In this document: positions 34,213-45,170 of the stretch, piece after piece
Position numbering within the stretch: position 1 is the first letter of the stretch
Layout of the letters: each line of letters starts with the position of its first letter
Assembly (NCBI RefSeq): GCF_027924905.1
Contig: NZ_AP027055.1
Span: forward strand, 1,860,001 to 1,924,000
Reading direction: 5' to 3'
DNA from: Limnohabitans sp. INBF002
GTDB lineage: Bacteria; Pseudomonadota; Gammaproteobacteria; Burkholderiales; Burkholderiaceae_C
Length of the DNA: 64,000 bases
Translations under genes and position numbers: made by a program
Notes under the pieces: generated by a model
Database searches by the model: none
What the model saw: only the letters and a program-made list of their open reading frames with translations
Told to the model about the DNA's origin: nothing

Positions 34213-35882
34213 GTCTGCAGCACATCGTTTTGCGCGATTTTGTGATCGTGCGCGAGCTGGACCTCGACTTGTCAAGCGGTTTTTCTGCGCTCACCGGCGA
34301 GACCGGTGCTGGCAAATCGATTTTGATAGACGCCCTGCAACTGGTACTGGGCGCGCGTGCTGAAAGCAGCGTGGTGCGCGAAGGCGCAGCCCGTGCCGAG
34401 ATTTGTGCCGAGTTCGACACCACATCCGACATCTTGAAATGGCTAGATGAAGAAGGCTTTGCCGACATCGCTGCCGACGACCACCTGCTGCTCAAACGCA
34501 CGATTGACGCGCAAGGCAAAAGCCGCGCGTGGATCAACGGCAGCCCCGCCACCGCCACCCAGCTGCGCGCTTTGGGCGACATGGTTCTGGACATCCACGG
34601 CCAACACGCGTGGCAAAGCCTGACCCGTCCAGACGCAGTGCGCGGTTTGCTAGACGCCTATGCAGGCGTGAGCCTGCAAGGCATGACACAAACATGGACG
34701 CAATGGCGCCAAGCCACCCAAGCCCTGCACGAGGCGCGCACCGCGCAAGCCACGCTGCAAGAAGAGCGCGAGCGTTTGCTGTGGCAAATTGCCGAGGTCG
34801 ACAAGCTTGCGCCCGCCGCAGACGAATGGGATGAGCTCAACAGCCAGCACACGCGCCTGTCGAACGCACAAGCCTTGATGGATGCCGCGCAAGCCGCCAT
34901 CCAAGCCTTAGAAGACGACGACAGCGGCGCACTACGCCTGTTGACCAAAGCCCAAGACACGCTGCAAGACCAAACCGATGTGGAGCCCGAATTCACCGCG
35001 CTGGTGGACGTGCTGGCCTCTAGCCTTGCACAAGCGGGCGATGTGGCGCATTCGCTCAACGCCTATTTGAGCCGCACAGAGCTCGACCCTGCGCGATTGC
35101 AAACACTGGACGACCGCATGTCGCTGTGGATGTCTTTGGCGCGCCGCTTCAAGCGCACACCGCAAGAACTGTCTGCGCTGTACCTGGAGTGGAAAACGCG
35201 TTTGACGCAGCTCGATGCCGCCACAGACCTTGAAGCCCTGGAGGCCACAGAAGCCAAAGCCGCAGCGGCGTATCAAGTGCAAGCCCGCAAAATTTCCCAA
35301 GCCCGCACACAAGCTGCGCCCAAGCTGGCCACCGCCATCACCCAAGCCATGCAAGGCTTGGGCATGCAAGGTGGTCGCTTTGAGGTGCAGTTGGACAAAA
35401 CTGAGCAACCTACGGCCAGTGGCCTAGAGAGCATCACCTTCTTGGTGGCAGGCCACCCCGGCAGCACACCGCGCCCCGTGGGCAAAGTGGCTTCGGGCGG
35501 CGAGCTGTCGCGCATTGCCTTGGCCATCGCCGTGACCACCAGCGAACTGGGTACGGCGCAAACCCTCATCTTTGACGAGGTGGATTCAGGCGTGGGCGGT
35601 GCTGTGGCTGAGACTGTAGGCCGTTTGATGAAGCAACTCGGCATTGACCGCCAAGTGCTGGCCGTGACCCACTTGCCACAAGTTGCCGCGTGTGCCGACC
35701 ACCACTTGGTGGTGTCCAAACACAGCAATGCGCAAGGCACATCGAGTCAAGTTACGGCCCTGAGTGCCGATGCACGAGTCAACGAAATTGCACGCATGTT
35801 AGGCGGCGAAAAGGTGTCAGACACCACCCTCGCCCACGCGCGTGAAATGCTTCAAACCTCTGCAAAGACTGGCAAAAAATGA
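34209..35882 (+). CDS. recN: DNA repair protein RecN
   Basis: This 557-residue SMC-like ATPase acts in double-strand-break repair. It has the Walker A segment [20 protein letters not shown], a long helical coiled-coil middle (about residues 150-380), the signature [15 protein letters not shown] and Walker [20 protein letters not shown]. It begins [20 protein letters not shown]. It overlaps both nadK and rapZ by 4 nt. No LexA box was evident upstream. Confidence 0.96.
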   Translation: MSLQHIVLRDFVIVRELDLDLSSGFSALTGETGAGKSILIDALQLVLGARAESSVVREGAARAEICAEFDTTSDILKWLDEEGFADIAADDHLLLKRTIDAQGKSRAWINGSPATATQLRALGDMVLDIHGQHAWQSLTRPDAVRGLLDAYAGVSLQGMTQTWTQWRQATQALHEARTAQATLQEERERLLWQIAEVDKLAPAADEWDELNSQHTRLSNAQALMDAAQAAIQALEDDDSGALRLLTKAQDTLQDQTDVEPEFTALVDVLASSLAQAGDVAHSLNAYLSRTELDPARLQTLDDRMSLWMSLARRFKRTPQELSALYLEWKTRLTQLDAATDLEALEATEAKAAAAYQVQARKISQARTQAAPKLATAITQAMQGLGMQGGRFEVQLDKTEQPTASGLESITFLVAGHPGSTPRPVGKVASGGELSRIALAIAVTTSELGTAQTLIFDEVDSGVGGAVAETVGRLMKQLGIDRQVLAVTHLPQVAACADHHLVVSKHSNAQGTSSQVTALSADARVNEIARMLGGEKVSDTTLAHAREMLQTSAKTGKK

Positions 35883-36757
35883 AACAAGAACTGGTGCTCA
35901 TCACAGGCATGTCGGGCTCGGGTAAATCCGTGGCTTTGAACGCGCTGGAAGACGCAGGCTACTACTGCGTAGACAACCTGCCGCCCGAGTTGCTGCTGCC
36001 CTTTGTTCAGCTGGAACAGCAACAAAGCATCGGCAAAGTCGCCATTGCGATGGATGTGCGCAGCGCCAGCTCATTGCCTTTGGTGCCTGCGCAACTGGCC
36101 CATTTGCGCCTGATGGACGTGGATGTGCGCTTGCTGTTCTTAGATGCCACCACAGACATTTTGGTGCACCGTTTTTCCGAAACACGTCGCCGCCACCCGC
36201 TGTCGCGCCAAGATGGTCAAGACGTGATTCGCGATCAGCAACGCGACTTGGTGGAAGCCATTGAGCTAGAACGTGAACTGCTGTCTGAGCTGCGCGAGGA
36301 ATCACACATCATCGACACCAGCTTGTTGCGCAGCAGCAAGTTGCAGGGCTACATCAAGTCGCTCATCTCGGCCCCTGCCACACAGCTGACCTTGATGTTT
36401 GAATCTTTCGCCTTCAAACGCGGCATCCCCGTGCATGCCGACTATGTGTTTGACGTGCGCATGCTGCCCAACCCACACTACGAACCCGCCTTGCGCCCGC
36501 TGACTGGGCGCGACGCCCCCGTAGCCGATTGGCTGACCGAGCACGGCGCGGTCGAAAAAATGGCCAGCCAAATCACCGACTTCATGAACACCTGGTTGCC
36601 TGACCTCAACCAAGACCACCGCAGCTATGTGACGGTGGCCATTGGTTGCACCGGTGGGCAACACCGCTCGGTGTATTTGGTGGAGTTGCTGTCCAAGCGT
36701 TTTGCACAAGAGTGGGTCACGCTCAAGCGTCACCGCGAGCTGGACGTCGCGCCTTAA
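35879..36757 (+). CDS. rapZ: RNase adapter RapZ
   Basis: This 292-residue protein has Walker [21 protein letters not shown] followed by [21 protein letters not shown] and the C-terminal RNA-binding domain with [16 protein letters not shown]. In enterobacteria RapZ directs RNase E to the glmZ small RNA in response to glucosamine-6-phosphate; in beta-proteobacteria its target is not known. Here it follows recN rather than the PTS genes usual elsewhere. Its stop overlaps convergent mutY by 3 bases. Confidence 0.94.
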   Translation: MKQELVLITGMSGSGKSVALNALEDAGYYCVDNLPPELLLPFVQLEQQQSIGKVAIAMDVRSASSLPLVPAQLAHLRLMDVDVRLLFLDATTDILVHRFSETRRRHPLSRQDGQDVIRDQQRDLVEAIELERELLSELREESHIIDTSLLRSSKLQGYIKSLISAPATQLTLMFESFAFKRGIPVHADYVFDVRMLPNPHYEPALRPLTGRDAPVADWLTEHGAVEKMASQITDFMNTWLPDLNQDHRSYVTVAIGCTGGQHRSVYLVELLSKRFAQEWVTLKRHRELDVAP

Positions 36758-37803
36758 CCTGCTAGCAGCTTTCGGATAGGCGCGGGCAGCCCCAATGCGG
36801 GCCAATCAACGCCTGCCACCCATTGCCCCTCCCCCATCGCAGCACCCAACTTCACGGCACTGGGTAAGTTCAGCTGCACCGGATGCAAATGCAAATCTTT
36901 GTGCGTCAGCACATGTTTGAACACCCCGCCCTCCTGCAACTGCGCGTGGTACTTGGCTGGCAAAGCAGCCAGCAAGGTGTCAAAGCTTTCAAACACCGGC
37001 AAGCAATACAAACCCGCCCACACACCCTTTTGTGGGCGCTGCATCAGCCACACATCGCCATCACGTGTGACGGCGTGCAACAACCACAACTGCTCTGACG
37101 TGCGTTTGAGTTTGCGTGTTTTGAAGGGATACGCTTCGGGCTGACCTTCAGCCCTGGCTACGCACGCATCCGCCACGGGGCATTGCTCGCATTGCGGCTT
37201 TTTAGGCGTACACAAGGTCGCACCTAAATCCATCACACCCTGGGTGTAACGAGGCATAGCGCTTGTCACATCTCGCTGGGGCAACATGGTTTGGGCGATG
37301 GCCCATAGATCTTTTTCCACACGCGATGAAGCCAAGTCTTCTTTGAAACCCAAATAGCGGGTGAGCACGCGCTTGACGTTGCCATCCAAAATCGCAATCG
37401 GCTCGCCAAAGCACAGCGAGGCCACGGCTGCTGCCGTGGAGCGGCCAATGCCAGGCAAAGTTTGCAAGGTTTCAGAGCTGCGCGGAAACACGCCGCCATG
37501 CAAAGCCACCACGTCTTGCGCGGCCCTGTGCATATTGCGGGCGCGGCTGTAGTAGCCCAAGCCGCTCCACAGGCCCAACACCTCGTCTTGGTGCGCGGCA
37601 GCCAAATCAGCCACGGTGGGAAAGCGCGTCATGAAACGTGCAAAGTACTCGCGCACGGTGACCACCTGCGTTTGCTGCAACATGATTTCTGACAGCCACA
37701 CGGCATACGGGTCTTGCGTGTTTTGCCACGGCAGATCGTGGCGACCATGTTTTTTTTGCCACGCCACCACGGTGTCGCCAAAGCTTTTGTTTTTTGCAGT
37801 CAT
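36754..37803 (-). CDS. mutY: A/G-specific adenine glycosylase
   Basis: This 349-residue enzyme removes adenine mispaired with 8-oxoguanine. It has the N-terminal catalytic segment [17 protein letters not shown], the helix-hairpin-helix [20 protein letters not shown], the 4Fe-4S loop C-x6-C-x2-C-x5-C ([18 protein letters not shown]), and a C-terminal NUDIX-like domain. The ATG overlaps the mutM stop by 4 nt, so the two genes that fight 8-oxoguanine damage are coupled. Confidence 0.95.
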   Translation of the reverse strand: MTAKNKSFGDTVVAWQKKHGRHDLPWQNTQDPYAVWLSEIMLQQTQVVTVREYFARFMTRFPTVADLAAAHQDEVLGLWSGLGYYSRARNMHRAAQDVVALHGGVFPRSSETLQTLPGIGRSTAAAVASLCFGEPIAILDGNVKRVLTRYLGFKEDLASSRVEKDLWAIAQTMLPQRDVTSAMPRYTQGVMDLGATLCTPKKPQCEQCPVADACVARAEGQPEAYPFKTRKLKRTSEQLWLLHAVTRDGDVWLMQRPQKGVWAGLYCLPVFESFDTLLAALPAKYHAQLQEGGVFKHVLTHKDLHLHPVQLNLPSAVKLGAAMGEGQWVAGVDWPALGLPAPIRKLLAG

Positions 37804-38615
37804 GGTTTTTGGCATGTGGGGCAGTAATAGGTAGAGCGTTGGCCTTGTTGGATGCGGCGAATGGTGGTGCCGCACACGCGACACGGCTCGCCTGCGCGGT
37901 CATACACATGGGCTTCGAGCTGAAAGTACCCCTGCTGGCCATCGGCATTTGAGAAGTCACGCAAGGTGCTCCCCCCCTTTTTCACCGCACGCGCCAACAC
38001 ATCGATGATGGCCAAACGCAGCTTTTCGGCACGCGGGCGGCTGATGCGGTCTGCGCGGGTGGTGGGGCGAATGCCCGCCAAGAACAATGCCTCGGACGCA
38101 TAAATATTGCCCACGCCCACCACCAGTGCGCCGCCCAACAGCACTTGTTTGATGGCAGTTTTGCGTTTTTTCAAACCCGCATGGAAAGTGTCCAAATCGA
38201 ATGCCCCATTCAGCGGCTCCACCCCCAAGTGCCCCAGCAGCTTCACGGCTTCAGCGCTTTGCTCGCTCGGCGCGTACACCACCGCGCCAAAGCGGCGAGG
38301 GTCGTTGAGGCGCAGCAAGCCATGCGTCGTGTCTAAATCGAAGTGATCATGCGTTTGTGGCGGGCTTCGGTCATCACTGAAGCGCAAGCTGCCTGACATG
38401 CCCAAATGCCACAGCAGCAACCCTTCATCCAAATCAACCAGCAGGTATTTGCCACGTCGACGCACCCGTAACACCTGGCGCCCCACCAAAGCCTCAGGCT
38501 TGCATCCCAAAGGCCAGCGCAGTGGCTTCCCCACCCGAACCGCCGTGATGCGCGCCCCAGCAATGCGATCAGCAAAGCTCAACCGGGTGACTTCAACTTC
38601 GGGTAATTCGGGCAT
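37800..38615 (-). CDS. mutM: formamidopyrimidine-DNA glycosylase
   Basis: This 271-residue enzyme excises 8-oxoguanine. It begins [11 protein letters not shown], giving the catalytic Pro1 and Glu2, has the helix-two-turn-helix [20 protein letters not shown] and ends in the zinc finger [15 protein letters not shown]...YYCPTC. It is the first gene of mutM-mutY and is divergent from the TPR gene by 41 bases. Confidence 0.97.
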   Translation of the reverse strand: MPELPEVEVTRLSFADRIAGARITAVRVGKPLRWPLGCKPEALVGRQVLRVRRRGKYLLVDLDEGLLLWHLGMSGSLRFSDDRSPPQTHDHFDLDTTHGLLRLNDPRRFGAVVYAPSEQSAEAVKLLGHLGVEPLNGAFDLDTFHAGLKKRKTAIKQVLLGGALVVGVGNIYASEALFLAGIRPTTRADRISRPRAEKLRLAIIDVLARAVKKGGSTLRDFSNADGQQGYFQLEAHVYDRAGEPCRVCGTTIRRIQQGQRSTYYCPTCQKP

Positions 38616-38656
38616 AGCGCACTCAAGAAAAAACAGTCAGCGATTATGATGCGAGC

Positions 38657-40297
38657 ATGAAATTCCCCTTGCCTGCAGCCCGTCTTTGGGCCTTGCGCCT
38701 TGCCCTATTAACAGCTGCCACGTGTGCGCTACCTGTTGTGGGGAACGCACAAACCGATGGCACGCAAGCCGCGCCCAACTCGGCAATCACGGGCGAGTTG
38801 CTGTACGAGATCTTGTTGGGCGAACTCAATTTGCGCCAGGGTGAGCCCGCCGCTGGGTTCTCACTCCTGCTCGATGCGGCACGTAAATCCAACGACGTGC
38901 AGCTGTATGACCGTGCCGTCGAGATTGCCTTGCAAGCCCGCTCGGGCGATGGTGCTTTGATGGCGGCACGGGCGTGGTCACAAGCTTGGCCACAGGACCG
39001 CAAGGCCAACAACCAAGTGCTGCAAATTTTGTTGGCACTCAACCAAGTCAACGAAAGCTTAGAGCCTCTGAAAAAGGATTTGGCGTTGGCGCCCGAGATG
39101 GAGCGTGAGGCTGTCATCAGCCTGATTCCTCGCCACTACGCACGCGTCACCGACAAAAAGCGTGCAACCAACGTTGTGACGCAAGCGCTTGAACCCTACT
39201 TGAGTAAATCAAACACCGCCGCCTCGGCATGGACCACGGTCGGACGCATGCGCATCAGCAGCAACGACATGGACGGCGCACTCGATGCAGTCAAAAAGGG
39301 GCAATCCGCCGATGCAAAGGCACAAGGCCCAGCGTTACTGGCCTTGGAATTGATGGGCAAAAAAGTGTCCGGCGCAGAAGCATGGGTGACGCAGGCCTTG
39401 AGCCGCCAACAAGGCACAGAGTTAGCCATGAGCTATGTGCGTGTGTTGATTGAATTAGAACGTTACACCGATGCGTCTGAGCAGCTGCAAGCCATCACGC
39501 GTAAAGACCCTAAGTTGGCTGATGCTTGGTTGGTGCTGGGTTCGCTGCAATTCGAACAAGGCCAAGACAAACTCGCCGAAGCCTCATTGGCTCGCTATGT
39601 GGCATTGGCCACACAAACCCCCTCTGACAACAGCACACGTGGTCTCACGCAAGCGCAAACACGTCGCGCCACACTGCTTGCTCGCCAAGGCAAGATCGTC
39701 CAAGCACGTGAGCTGATTGCCAAACTACCGGCCAACAATGCGGAGGAACAACGCAGCCGCTTGCTCGCAGAAGTGCAACTCTTGCGCGATCACAGCCAAT
39801 GGCAAGCCGCGTTTGACCTGCTCGCCGCCAACAGCGGCGATGACATCGACTTGATGTACGAGCAAGCCATGCTGGCAGAAAAGCTCCACCGCATCGACGA
39901 GATGGAAAAGCTCTTGCGTGCCGTGATTGCCAAAAATCCAAGCTATTACAACGCCTACAACGCGCTGGGCTTTTCACTGGCTGATCGCAACTTGCGCTTG
40001 CCCGAAGCCAAGCAACTGATCGTCAAGGCCCTGACATTTGCCCCTGATGACCCTTTCATCACAGACAGCTTGGGCTGGGTCGAGTTCCGTTTGGGCAACC
40101 TCACCTCGGCCTTGAGCCATCTGCAAAAAGCCTACAAAGACCGCGCCGATGCCGAGATTGCGGCCCACCTAGGCGAAGTGCTGTGGCGCATGAAGCGCCA
40201 AGACGAAGCCATTCAAATCTGGCGTGAAGGCTTGAGCACGTCACCAAACAACGAGACCTTGCAAGAAACCCTGCAACGCCTCAAACCAGCCCTGTGA
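38657..40297 (+). CDS. secreted/periplasmic TPR protein
   Basis: This 546-residue protein has a signal peptide ending near GNAQT and a chain of tetratricopeptide-like helices; clear TPR units lie near the C-terminus (YYNAYNALGFSLADRNLRLP, FITDSLGWVEFRLGNLTSAL, LGEVLWRMKRQDEAIQIWRE). Such proteins in this place, just before lolB, are conserved in the order and probably act as scaffolds in the periplasm. The exact function is unknown. Its stop nearly touches lolB. Confidence 0.85.
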   Translation: MKFPLPAARLWALRLALLTAATCALPVVGNAQTDGTQAAPNSAITGELLYEILLGELNLRQGEPAAGFSLLLDAARKSNDVQLYDRAVEIALQARSGDGALMAARAWSQAWPQDRKANNQVLQILLALNQVNESLEPLKKDLALAPEMEREAVISLIPRHYARVTDKKRATNVVTQALEPYLSKSNTAASAWTTVGRMRISSNDMDGALDAVKKGQSADAKAQGPALLALELMGKKVSGAEAWVTQALSRQQGTELAMSYVRVLIELERYTDASEQLQAITRKDPKLADAWLVLGSLQFEQGQDKLAEASLARYVALATQTPSDNSTRGLTQAQTRRATLLARQGKIVQARELIAKLPANNAEEQRSRLLAEVQLLRDHSQWQAAFDLLAANSGDDIDLMYEQAMLAEKLHRIDEMEKLLRAVIAKNPSYYNAYNALGFSLADRNLRLPEAKQLIVKALTFAPDDPFITDSLGWVEFRLGNLTSALSHLQKAYKDRADAEIAAHLGEVLWRMKRQDEAIQIWREGLSTSPNNETLQETLQRLKPAL

Positions 40298-40299
40298 CG

Positions 40300-40794
40300 A
40301 TGCGCGCTTGGTTGCTGGGTTTGCTCACGGGCTTCATGCTGCTTGGCTGCGCCACGCCCAGTCGCCCCGCCAAAGCGCTGGGTGCGGAACAAGTCAGCCC
40401 CACCGAGTGGCAAGGCCGCATCAGTGTGCAGGTGCAAGGCGAAGCCCCTTCTTCGATGAGCGCCAGCTTTTTGTTGCGCGGTGACGCAAAGAACGGCGAG
40501 CTTGATTTGTATTCCCCCCTCGGCACCACGCTTGGCGCTTTGCAGTGGACGCCCCAATTCGTGCAACTCAACGATGGCAGCAAGCGCCAATACTTCAGCT
40601 CTTTGGCGGAATTGACCGAAAAGACCACGGGCGCAGCACTGCCGATTGACGCCATTTTTGCGTGGCTGCAAGGCCGCGATGTGTCCACCACGGGCTGGAC
40701 AGCCGACTTGTCAGCCATCTCACAAGGTTCGCTGAGTGCACGCCGTACAGCCCCGTCGCCTGAAGTGACGCTGCGCATCAAACTCGACCAGTAA
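40300..40794 (+). CDS. lolB: outer-membrane lipoprotein insertion protein LolB
   Basis: This 164-residue lipoprotein has a signal peptide ending in the lipobox LLGC (Cys17), then EWQGRISVQVQGEAPSSMSA, DLYSPLGTTLGALQWT and a C-terminal IKLDQ, a divergent LolB pattern. LolB takes lipoproteins from LolA and inserts them into the outer membrane. A GTG 6 bases upstream overlapping the TPR stop is an alternative start. The lolB-ispE-tRNA-Gln-prs order supports the call. Confidence 0.87.
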   Translation: MRAWLLGLLTGFMLLGCATPSRPAKALGAEQVSPTEWQGRISVQVQGEAPSSMSASFLLRGDAKNGELDLYSPLGTTLGALQWTPQFVQLNDGSKRQYFSSLAELTEKTTGAALPIDAIFAWLQGRDVSTTGWTADLSAISQGSLSARRTAPSPEVTLRIKLDQ

Positions 40795-40797
40795 ACC

Positions 40798-41643
40798 ATG
40801 CGCTCGCTCCACCACCTTTTAGCCCCGGCCAAGCTCAACCTGTTTTTGCACATCACAGGCCGACGTGACGACGGTTATCACTTGCTGCAGTCCGTCTTCA
40901 TGTTGATCGACTGGTGTGACACCCTGCACTTTGATGTACGCGACGACGGCCTGATCACGCGCGAAGACCTCACCGTGGCATTGCCCGCAGACGATTTGGT
41001 CACGCGCGCCGCACGCGCGCTGCAACAAGCCAGCGGGACCACGTTGGGTGCGCACATCGCCATTGAAAAACATATCCCTGCGCAAGCCGGCATGGGTGGC
41101 GGCTCGTCTGATGCAGCCACCACGTTGTTGGCACTCAACCGTTTGTGGGGCTTGAATTGGCCGCTGCCCAAGCTCATGCCGTTGGGACTCACTTTGGGTG
41201 CAGATGTGCCGTTTTTCATGGGTGGCCACAACGCTTGGGTAGAGGGTATTGGCGAAAAAATCACACCAATTCAGCTGCCTGCCAGTCGCTTTGTGGTGGT
41301 CAAACCGAACGCCGGTTTAGAAACTTCAAGAATTTTTCGTCACCCAGAGCTGCAACGTGCCACAGAAACTGCTACAATGCCGGTCTTCGCTGTTGATCCT
41401 TACGGTTTCGGTCGTAACGATTTGCAGCCAGTGGCTCAGGCGCTGTGCCCAGAAATAACCGAAGCCCTTCAGTGGTTAGGCTCTTTTGGATTAAGCCCAC
41501 GCATGACCGGTTCTGGCAGCGCAGTGTTTGCCCAGTTACAAAACGGTGTGCTGATTGACTCAGCACCGCACAACTGGCAAATGCGAATATGCAGCAATAT
41601 GGCAGTTCATCCACAAGCGGGGTGGGCAGCCAGCGAAAGTTAA
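40798..41643 (+). CDS. ispE: 4-diphosphocytidyl-2-C-methylerythritol kinase
   Basis: This 281-residue GHMP kinase acts in the non-mevalonate isoprenoid pathway. It has the N-terminal LAPAKLNLFLHITGRRDDGY, the ATP loop IPAQAGMGGGSSDAATTLLA and the C-terminal MTGSGSAVFA motif. It starts 3 bases after lolB and is followed by tRNA-Gln. Confidence 0.96.
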   Translation: MRSLHHLLAPAKLNLFLHITGRRDDGYHLLQSVFMLIDWCDTLHFDVRDDGLITREDLTVALPADDLVTRAARALQQASGTTLGAHIAIEKHIPAQAGMGGGSSDAATTLLALNRLWGLNWPLPKLMPLGLTLGADVPFFMGGHNAWVEGIGEKITPIQLPASRFVVVKPNAGLETSRIFRHPELQRATETATMPVFAVDPYGFGRNDLQPVAQALCPEITEALQWLGSFGLSPRMTGSGSAVFAQLQNGVLIDSAPHNWQMRICSNMAVHPQAGWAASES

Positions 41644-41675
41644 CGGTTGGTCGCTGCAAAGCGCCTGACCTGTGT

Positions 41676-41752
41676 AGGGGAGTCGCCAAGTTGGTTAAGG
41701 CACTGGATTTTGATTCCAGCATGCGAAGGTTCGAGTCCTTCTTCCCCTGCCA
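41676..41752 (+). tRNA. tRNA-Gln (anticodon TTG)
   Basis: A 77-base gene with acceptor AGGGGAG/TTCCCCT, anticodon TTG in ATTTTGATT, T-loop GTTCGAGTC, discriminator G and encoded CCA. It lies between ispE and prs, a conserved order. Confidence 0.96.
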
Positions 41753-41836
41753 AATTTTTTCAGAGCACATCAGTGCTAGGTTTGCAAGTGACGGCTTTTT
41801 GCGTCATTGGTCTTGAAGCGAAAGTCATACGTCATC

Positions 41837-42811
41837 ATGTCGAACCACACCCCCGACTTCATGGTCTTTACCGGCAATGCCAATCCCACTTTGGCCGCCG
41901 AAATTGCAACCCACCTCGGTATCGAAGTTGGTGCAGCCCATGTGGGTCGCTTCTCTGACGGCGAAGTCACCGTCGAAATCAACCAAAACGTCCGTGCCCG
42001 CGATGTGTTCGTGGTGCAAAGCACTTGCGCACCCACCAACGAAAGCGTGATGGAGTTGCTGATCATGGTCGACGCTTTGAAGCGTGCCTCAGCGGAGCGC
42101 ATCAGCGCAGTCATCCCCTACTTCGGCTACGCCCGTCAAGACCGTCGCCCACGCTCAAGCCGCGTGCCGATCTCGGCCAAACTGGTGGCCGATTTGCTGC
42201 AAACCGCTGGCGTAGCCCGTGTGTTGACGATGGACTTGCACGCTGACCAAATTCAAGGTTTCTTCGACATCCCAGTCGACAACATCTACGCCTCCCCAGT
42301 TTTGTTGGGCGACTTGCGTACGAAAAACTACGAAGACCTGATCGTGGTGTCACCCGATGTAGGTGGCGTGGTGCGTGCCCGCGCTTTGGCCAAGCAACTC
42401 GGTTGCGATTTGGCCATCATCGACAAGCGTCGCCCCAAAGCCAACGTGTCTGAAGTAATGAACGTCATTGGTGACATCGAAGGCCGCAACTGCGTGATCA
42501 TGGACGACATGATCGACACAGCAGGCACTTTGGTGAAAGCCGCTGAAGTGTTGAAAACACGTGGTGCCAAAAAGGTTTACGCCTATTGCACACACCCCAT
42601 CTTCTCTGGCCCTGCGATTGAACGCATTGCCAAAGGCGATGCCCTCGACGAAGTGGTGGTGACCAACACCATTCCTTTGAGCGAAGCTGGCCGCGCCTGC
42701 AAAAAAATTCGCCAACTCACCGTGGCTCCGTTGATCGCCGAAACGATCCAACGCATTGCCAGCGGCGAGTCGGTCATGAGTTTGTTCTCCGACCAAGACC
42801 AGCTGTTCTAA
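41837..42811 (+). CDS. prs: ribose-phosphate pyrophosphokinase
   Basis: This 324-residue enzyme makes PRPP for nucleotide, histidine and tryptophan synthesis. It shows [20 protein letters not shown], the ATP site [20 protein letters not shown], the metal site [19 protein letters not shown] and the PRPP loop [20 protein letters not shown]. The start MSNHTPDF is chosen over an upstream in-frame one; the ATG 8 codons further in is also possible. Confidence 0.96.
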   Translation: MSNHTPDFMVFTGNANPTLAAEIATHLGIEVGAAHVGRFSDGEVTVEINQNVRARDVFVVQSTCAPTNESVMELLIMVDALKRASAERISAVIPYFGYARQDRRPRSSRVPISAKLVADLLQTAGVARVLTMDLHADQIQGFFDIPVDNIYASPVLLGDLRTKNYEDLIVVSPDVGGVVRARALAKQLGCDLAIIDKRRPKANVSEVMNVIGDIEGRNCVIMDDMIDTAGTLVKAAEVLKTRGAKKVYAYCTHPIFSGPAIERIAKGDALDEVVVTNTIPLSEAGRACKKIRQLTVAPLIAETIQRIASGESVMSLFSDQDQLF

Positions 42812-42845
42812 ACAGCTGACGCTTTCGTCGTCGAACATCACCTCG

Positions 42846-42878
42846 GGCTGCCTTCCTTGTGTTGTGCAGCCTATTTTT
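42846..42878 (+). terminator. possible weak terminator after prs
   Basis: GGCTGC/GCAGCC (42846-42851 and 42866-42871) with a 14-base loop followed by TATTTTTG. The stem is short, so some read-through into rplY is likely. Confidence 0.4.
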
Positions 42879-42925
42879 GAAACTGGAGCCACACTGGTCG
42901 CGGTGGGTTCTTACTGGAGTTAATT

Positions 42926-43546
42926 ATGAAATTTGTCGCTTTTGAGCGCGCTAAGCAGGGAACGGGTGCGAGCCGCCGTCTGCGTATCACTGGCCGTACA
43001 CCTGGCATCGTCTATGGTGGCACCGCTGAACCCACATTGATCGAACTCGATCACAACGCTTTGTGGCACGCCTTGAAGAAAGAAGCTTTCCACGCTTCTG
43101 TCTTGCAGATGGAACACGCCGGCAAAACAACCGAAGTGTTGTTGCGCGACGTGCAATACCACCCCTTCAAGCAACTCGTCTTGCACATCGATTTCCAACG
43201 CATCGATGCCAACACCAAGATGAAGAAAAAAGTGCCTTTGCACTACTCTGGCGAAGAAAACTCTCCAGCTGTGAAAGTTGACCAATGCTTGATCAACCAC
43301 ATCGCCACTGAACTGGAAATCTCTTGCATGCCAAAAGATTTGCCAGAGTTCATCGCTGTGGACTTGAGCAACTTGACCAAAGGTCACTCTTTGCACGCCA
43401 AAGACATCACCCTGCCCGCAGGCGTGACCGTTGTGGCGCCTGGCAGCTCCAACCCTGTGTTGGTTGCTGTGGTGGCAACAAAAGCTGAGGCACCTACACC
43501 TCAAGAAGCCGCCGCTGCTGCTGGCGACAACAAAAAGAAGAAGTAA
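42926..43546 (+). CDS. rplY: 50S ribosomal protein L25 (CTC type)
   Basis: This 206-residue protein combines the 5S-rRNA-binding L25 domain ([20 protein letters not shown], then GIVYGG) with the longer C-terminal CTC domain ([20 protein letters not shown]) and ends in a Lys-rich tail. This is the general-stress-type long form. It lies between prs and pth as in most proteobacteria. Confidence 0.96.
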   Translation: MKFVAFERAKQGTGASRRLRITGRTPGIVYGGTAEPTLIELDHNALWHALKKEAFHASVLQMEHAGKTTEVLLRDVQYHPFKQLVLHIDFQRIDANTKMKKKVPLHYSGEENSPAVKVDQCLINHIATELEISCMPKDLPEFIAVDLSNLTKGHSLHAKDITLPAGVTVVAPGSSNPVLVAVVATKAEAPTPQEAAAAAGDNKKKK

Positions 43547-43567
43547 TCTCGTTTAGAGATCGCTTTG

Positions 43568-43594
43568 AACGGCCCACTTCGGTGGGCCGTTTTG
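43568..43594 (+). terminator. terminator after rplY
   Basis: Stem AACGGCCCAC/GTGGGCCGTT capped by a TTCG tetraloop, followed by TTG and more T. It ends 20 bases before the pth start. Confidence 0.9.
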
Positions 43595-43613
43595 CTTTTG
43601 GAATAATCCTCAC

Positions 43614-44288
43614 ATGATCAAGCTCCTCGTTGGCCTGGGCAACCCCGGCACTGAATACGAAGCCACGCGTCACAACGCTGGCTTTTGGTGGATAGACACC
43701 GTGGCACGCGACCTAAAGGTCACGCTGCAACCCGACCGTGCGTACCACGGCTTGTTGGCTCGCACCTCGGTCAAAGGCGAGAACGTGTGGCTGCTAGAGC
43801 CCCAAACCTTCATGAACCTCTCGGGCAAATCGGTGGGGGCGTTGGCGCGCTTCTTCAAAATTCAACCGCAAGAAATTTTGGTGGTGCACGACGAGTTGGA
43901 CATCACGCCTGGCGAAGCCAAACTCAAACTCGGTGGCAGCCATGCGGGCCACAATGGTTTGCGCGACATCCATGCACAACTTGGCACAGACCAATACTGG
44001 CGACTGCGCATTGGGATTGGCCACCCTGGTGTGAAATCAGAGGTTGCGAATTGGGTACTGAAAAAACCAGCCCCCGACCAACGCACTGCGATTGAAGACT
44101 GCATCACACGCACCAGCTTGGCCTTGCCGCATTTGCTTGCGGGCGACATGGTGAAAGCCACGCAAATGATTCACACCGCCAAGCCGCCCCGGCCCAAACC
44201 ACCTCGGCCGGCCACGCTGCCTGGCACTGAGAAAACAGGGGCTATCCATGCTGAAACAACGCCAACCAAAGGAGCTGACGCCAGCTAG
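43614..44288 (+). CDS. pth: peptidyl-tRNA hydrolase
   Basis: This 224-residue enzyme frees tRNA from stalled peptidyl-tRNA. It begins [20 protein letters not shown] with the catalytic His in RHNAGF, then [30 protein letters not shown] and HAGHNGLRD. The Pro/Lys-rich C-terminal tail of about 30 residues is longer than in E. coli. Its 3' end overlaps the next gene by 41 bases. Confidence 0.96.
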   Translation: MIKLLVGLGNPGTEYEATRHNAGFWWIDTVARDLKVTLQPDRAYHGLLARTSVKGENVWLLEPQTFMNLSGKSVGALARFFKIQPQEILVVHDELDITPGEAKLKLGGSHAGHNGLRDIHAQLGTDQYWRLRIGIGHPGVKSEVANWVLKKPAPDQRTAIEDCITRTSLALPHLLAGDMVKATQMIHTAKPPRPKPPRPATLPGTEKTGAIHAETTPTKGADAS

Positions 44289-44796
44289 TTTGCAGATATT
44301 GCCGCTGCACGGCAGACGTGCTGACGATGCACCCACGCTCAACACGCGCCTCTTCATCAGCCTCACCTTCACTCTGAGCGCATGGTGCATCATCATGCCC
44401 ACGCATGCAGACACGGTGTACCGCTGCGGCGAGGCCTACAGCACCTCAAGCCAATGTGGCAACACTGTCGCGACAGAAGTCAAACCCTCTTCAGTGCTAC
44501 ACGCTACGGGGCAAGATAAAAGCATCACAGCGACCAGTGACTTGCGCGATGCACAAGCCCTCGAAAGGCAAAGGCTGCAAGCTGAACGCCAAGCAGCCCA
44601 AACAGCACCCGTGCGAATCAGCGCACCCCATACACCACCGCCTATCGCCACACATAACGAGTCTTTAGCGGCTAACGGCAAGCGCCAAGGCAAACACGCA
44701 CGCAAACCTGCAAGCCCTTACTTCACAGCTGTAGACCCCAACGCAGCACCCAAAAAGAAAAGCACCGCCAAAGCGGTGCCTGTCAAAAATCCTTAA
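44248..44796 (+). CDS. DUF4124-like exported protein
   Basis: This 182-residue protein has a hydrophobic segment at about residues 34-54 ([20 protein letters not shown]) preceded by an unusually long basic leader, then [20 protein letters not shown], the two-cysteine start of DUF4124-like periplasmic domains. The rest is Ala/Gln/Pro-rich with a Lys-rich tail. The start overlaps pth by 41 bases; a TTG at 44290 would give a normal-length signal peptide. The function is unknown. Confidence 0.68.
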   Translation: MLKQRQPKELTPASLQILPLHGRRADDAPTLNTRLFISLTFTLSAWCIIMPTHADTVYRCGEAYSTSSQCGNTVATEVKPSSVLHATGQDKSITATSDLRDAQALERQRLQAERQAAQTAPVRISAPHTPPPIATHNESLAANGKRQGKHARKPASPYFTAVDPNAAPKKKSTAKAVPVKNP

Positions 44797-44840
44797 AGCC
44801 AATGACAGCAGAGGGCTGGCTGGGTGGCTAATTACTTCAA

Positions 44841-45131
<291 letters not shown>

Positions 45132-45170
45132 TTATCCCAGCTTGCCTAGTGCCGCCATATGGCGCGGTGT

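Noticed and set aside
44762-44779. GCACCGC/GCGGTGC hairpin as a terminator
   Set aside because: It lies inside the 3' coding part of the DUF4124-like gene and no T-run follows.
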